Below are positions 54,231 through 55,309 of a stretch of 55,309 nucleotides of DNA, piece after piece. This stretch comes from Thermoanaerobacterium saccharolyticum (lineage in GTDB: Bacteria > Bacillota > Thermoanaerobacteria > Thermoanaerobacterales > Thermoanaerobacteraceae), in contig NZ_BBKT01000050.1 of assembly GCF_000747665.1 (NCBI RefSeq), forward strand, positions 1-55,309, in the 5' to 3' direction. The notes beneath the pieces are model-generated. The model did no database searches. It saw only the letters and a list, made by a program, of their open reading frames with translations, and was not told the origin of the DNA. Numbering within the stretch: position 1 is the first letter of the stretch; each line of letters begins with the position of its first letter. The translations under genes and the position numbers were made by a program.

Positions 54231-54966
54231 ATGAAAAAATTAGCAGTGTTATTATTAACTCTATGTTTATTTATAACAGCTAGTATTACATCTTTTGCTG
54301 CTATCCAATCTTCTTACAAAAATCCATCAAAAGTAAAATTACAAAACACGAATGTATCAGTTGAAGATAATCAAACACAAATTGTTGAAGAATTATCGAA
54401 ATATGTTTTACAAGAAAAGGATGGTACACTAATTTTGAATATACCGGATGATTTTGAAAAAAAGATAAATAAAGATATAGAAAAGCAAATAAAATTGAGC
54501 ATGAATAGAGTAAATAATATAATAGAAAAACAAAAAATAAAAATAGATGTTCTTAAATTTAATTTTATTGATGAAAATAATTTATTGATTATTGGCTATT
54601 ATAATGACAAGAATATACTGGCTATGAATTGCGTGAAAGTATGCTTATTACCTGAACTTACCAGCAACGTTAAAGACGATGATAACAAGTTGGATAAAAT
54701 AGATAATTCACTTAATAATAGTGAAATTGTTCCAAATGATATTACTCCGGTTGTAGCGTATGTAGATGCTTATGTCACTTTAACGAGTTCTGGTATTTTA
54801 TATTATAATGGTGATGTTACAGCAGATTACCCTATTAATGCTCAATTAACTATGAGTCTGTTATGGGCGCTTGGTAGCAGTTGGCAACAAGTAGCCACTC
54901 AAAAACCATATTATGGAACGGGCACTGCGATATATACACCTCTATATTTATATTTAGATAGACTTG
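54231..54966 (+). pseudogene. Secreted protein of unknown family, 3' end replaced by an IS
   Basis: ATG 54231 (GAGAGGATGG upstream) encodes a signal peptide (MKKLAVLLLTLCLFITASIT SFA), a charged helical section (about 40-165) and a beta-rich C-terminal part 'VVAYVDAYVTLTSSGILYYN' to 'GTGTAIYTPLYLYLDRLV'. From about 54966 the frame reads into IS sequence (hydrophobic, cysteine-rich, low-complexity) until 55143, which is not natural protein. The native end is lost. Expression probably follows the TAGTACTTT promoter. Confidence 0.6.
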
Positions 54967-55309
54967 TGCATATCTCAAAAGCCTTGATTTTAGCCATTTT
55001 TAAGATATGCTTTTTTCTTATCACCCTGAAAATTTTTTATCTGATATGTAGGATTTCCTGCCTTTTATGTCGAATTATTGTATTATTAGCATCATTAAAC
55101 ATTAAAGGAGGAAACCCTACATGTACCAGCTTCAACAAGTTTTAAACATTATTGACCTTTTTACTTCTCAACCTAAAATTGATTTTTATACTTCTTTATT
55201 TAGCAATCTTGATTTGTCTTCCATTCCTGAATTCCCGCCTTCTAAATTTGGCCCTAGAGGTTATTCTCGTCATGCCCTCTTTAGAGCCATCATTGTTATG
55301 AAAGCTGAG
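54967..55309 (+). mobile_element. Left part of an insertion sequence, runs off the window
   Basis: Inferred from the abrupt loss of coding character in the secreted-protein gene and the transposase start at 55121. The exact left end was not found. Confidence 0.65.
55121..55309 (+). CDS. DDE transposase, N-terminal part (runs off the window)
   Basis: ATG 55121 with AAAGGAGG upstream: MYQLQQVLNIIDLFTSQPKI, 'LFSNLDLSSIPEFPPSKFGP' and RGYSRHALFRAIIVMKAE. This matches the N-terminal (DUF772-like) region of IS4/IS5-type transposases common in thermophilic clostridia. At least 63 residues are in frame at the window end. Confidence 0.75.
   Translation, partial: MYQLQQVLNIIDLFTSQPKIDFYTSLFSNLDLSSIPEFPPSKFGPRGYSRHALFRAIIVMKAE

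Overview
The window looks like chromosomal DNA of a thermophilic, low-GC clostridium of the Thermoanaerobacterium/Thermoanaerobacter type. The grounds are AT-rich codon use, strong AGGAGG-type ribosome sites, a Firmicute walR-walK-yycH-yycI-murA-htrA-rlmH block, and a CRISPR repeat ending ATTGAAAC like those of thermophilic clostridia. This assignment is inference; no rRNA or other marker is present.

Layout. (1) 1-3343: the 3' end of a class 1 CRISPR-cas operon: a broken cas5 end, cas4, cas1, cas2 and a frameshifted cas6; no cas3 lies between cas5 and cas4. (2) 3344-14121: a leader and a very large array, 159 full 30-bp repeats by my count, ending in a truncated repeat. (3) 14113-15031: decayed toxin/immunity-like debris. 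(4) 15133-31737: conserved chromosome: a secreted metallophosphatase, a YtaF-like protein, an M1 peptidase, the dnaD/dnaC replication pair, a LysM-G5-M23 peptidase, the WalRK cell-wall regulon with YycH/YycI, murA, htrA, a CxxH/CxxC protein and rlmH. (5) 31823-38040: accessory island with toxin-antitoxin remnants, an ERCC4-type nuclease, a TnpB-only IS605-type element, a VanZ-like protein and an IS3-type element. (6) 38083-51079: a RiPP-type peptide locus with a GAF-LuxR regulator, RRE (PqqD-like) proteins, radical SAM enzymes, GNAT proteins, a hydrophobic 68-residue putative precursor, SdpI/DUF1648 membrane proteins and an ABC exporter, invaded by an IS1182-type element and flanked by a decayed second copy of the regulator and its promoter. 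(7) 51083-55309: an IS21 element, two tiny genes, a secreted-protein gene and the start of another IS.

How it works together. In the peptide locus, the regulator probably acts on a 16-bp palindrome abutting the -35 box of the operon promoter. The RRE proteins would deliver the precursor to the radical SAM enzymes, the ABC protein would export it, and the SdpI/DUF1648 proteins are candidate self-immunity. In the core block a perfect WalR box sits before the secreted protein-yycH-yycI genes, suggesting feedback from WalR onto its own accessory genes.

A window-wide oddity: at least eleven genes or remnants carry a frameshift repaired by removing exactly one base from an A or T run (mostly 7-9 long), across unrelated functions including dnaD. 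This points to homopolymer over-calling in the assembly, or a slippage/mutator phenotype, rather than to eleven independent gene deaths. Such genes are annotated at their reconstructed full extent.
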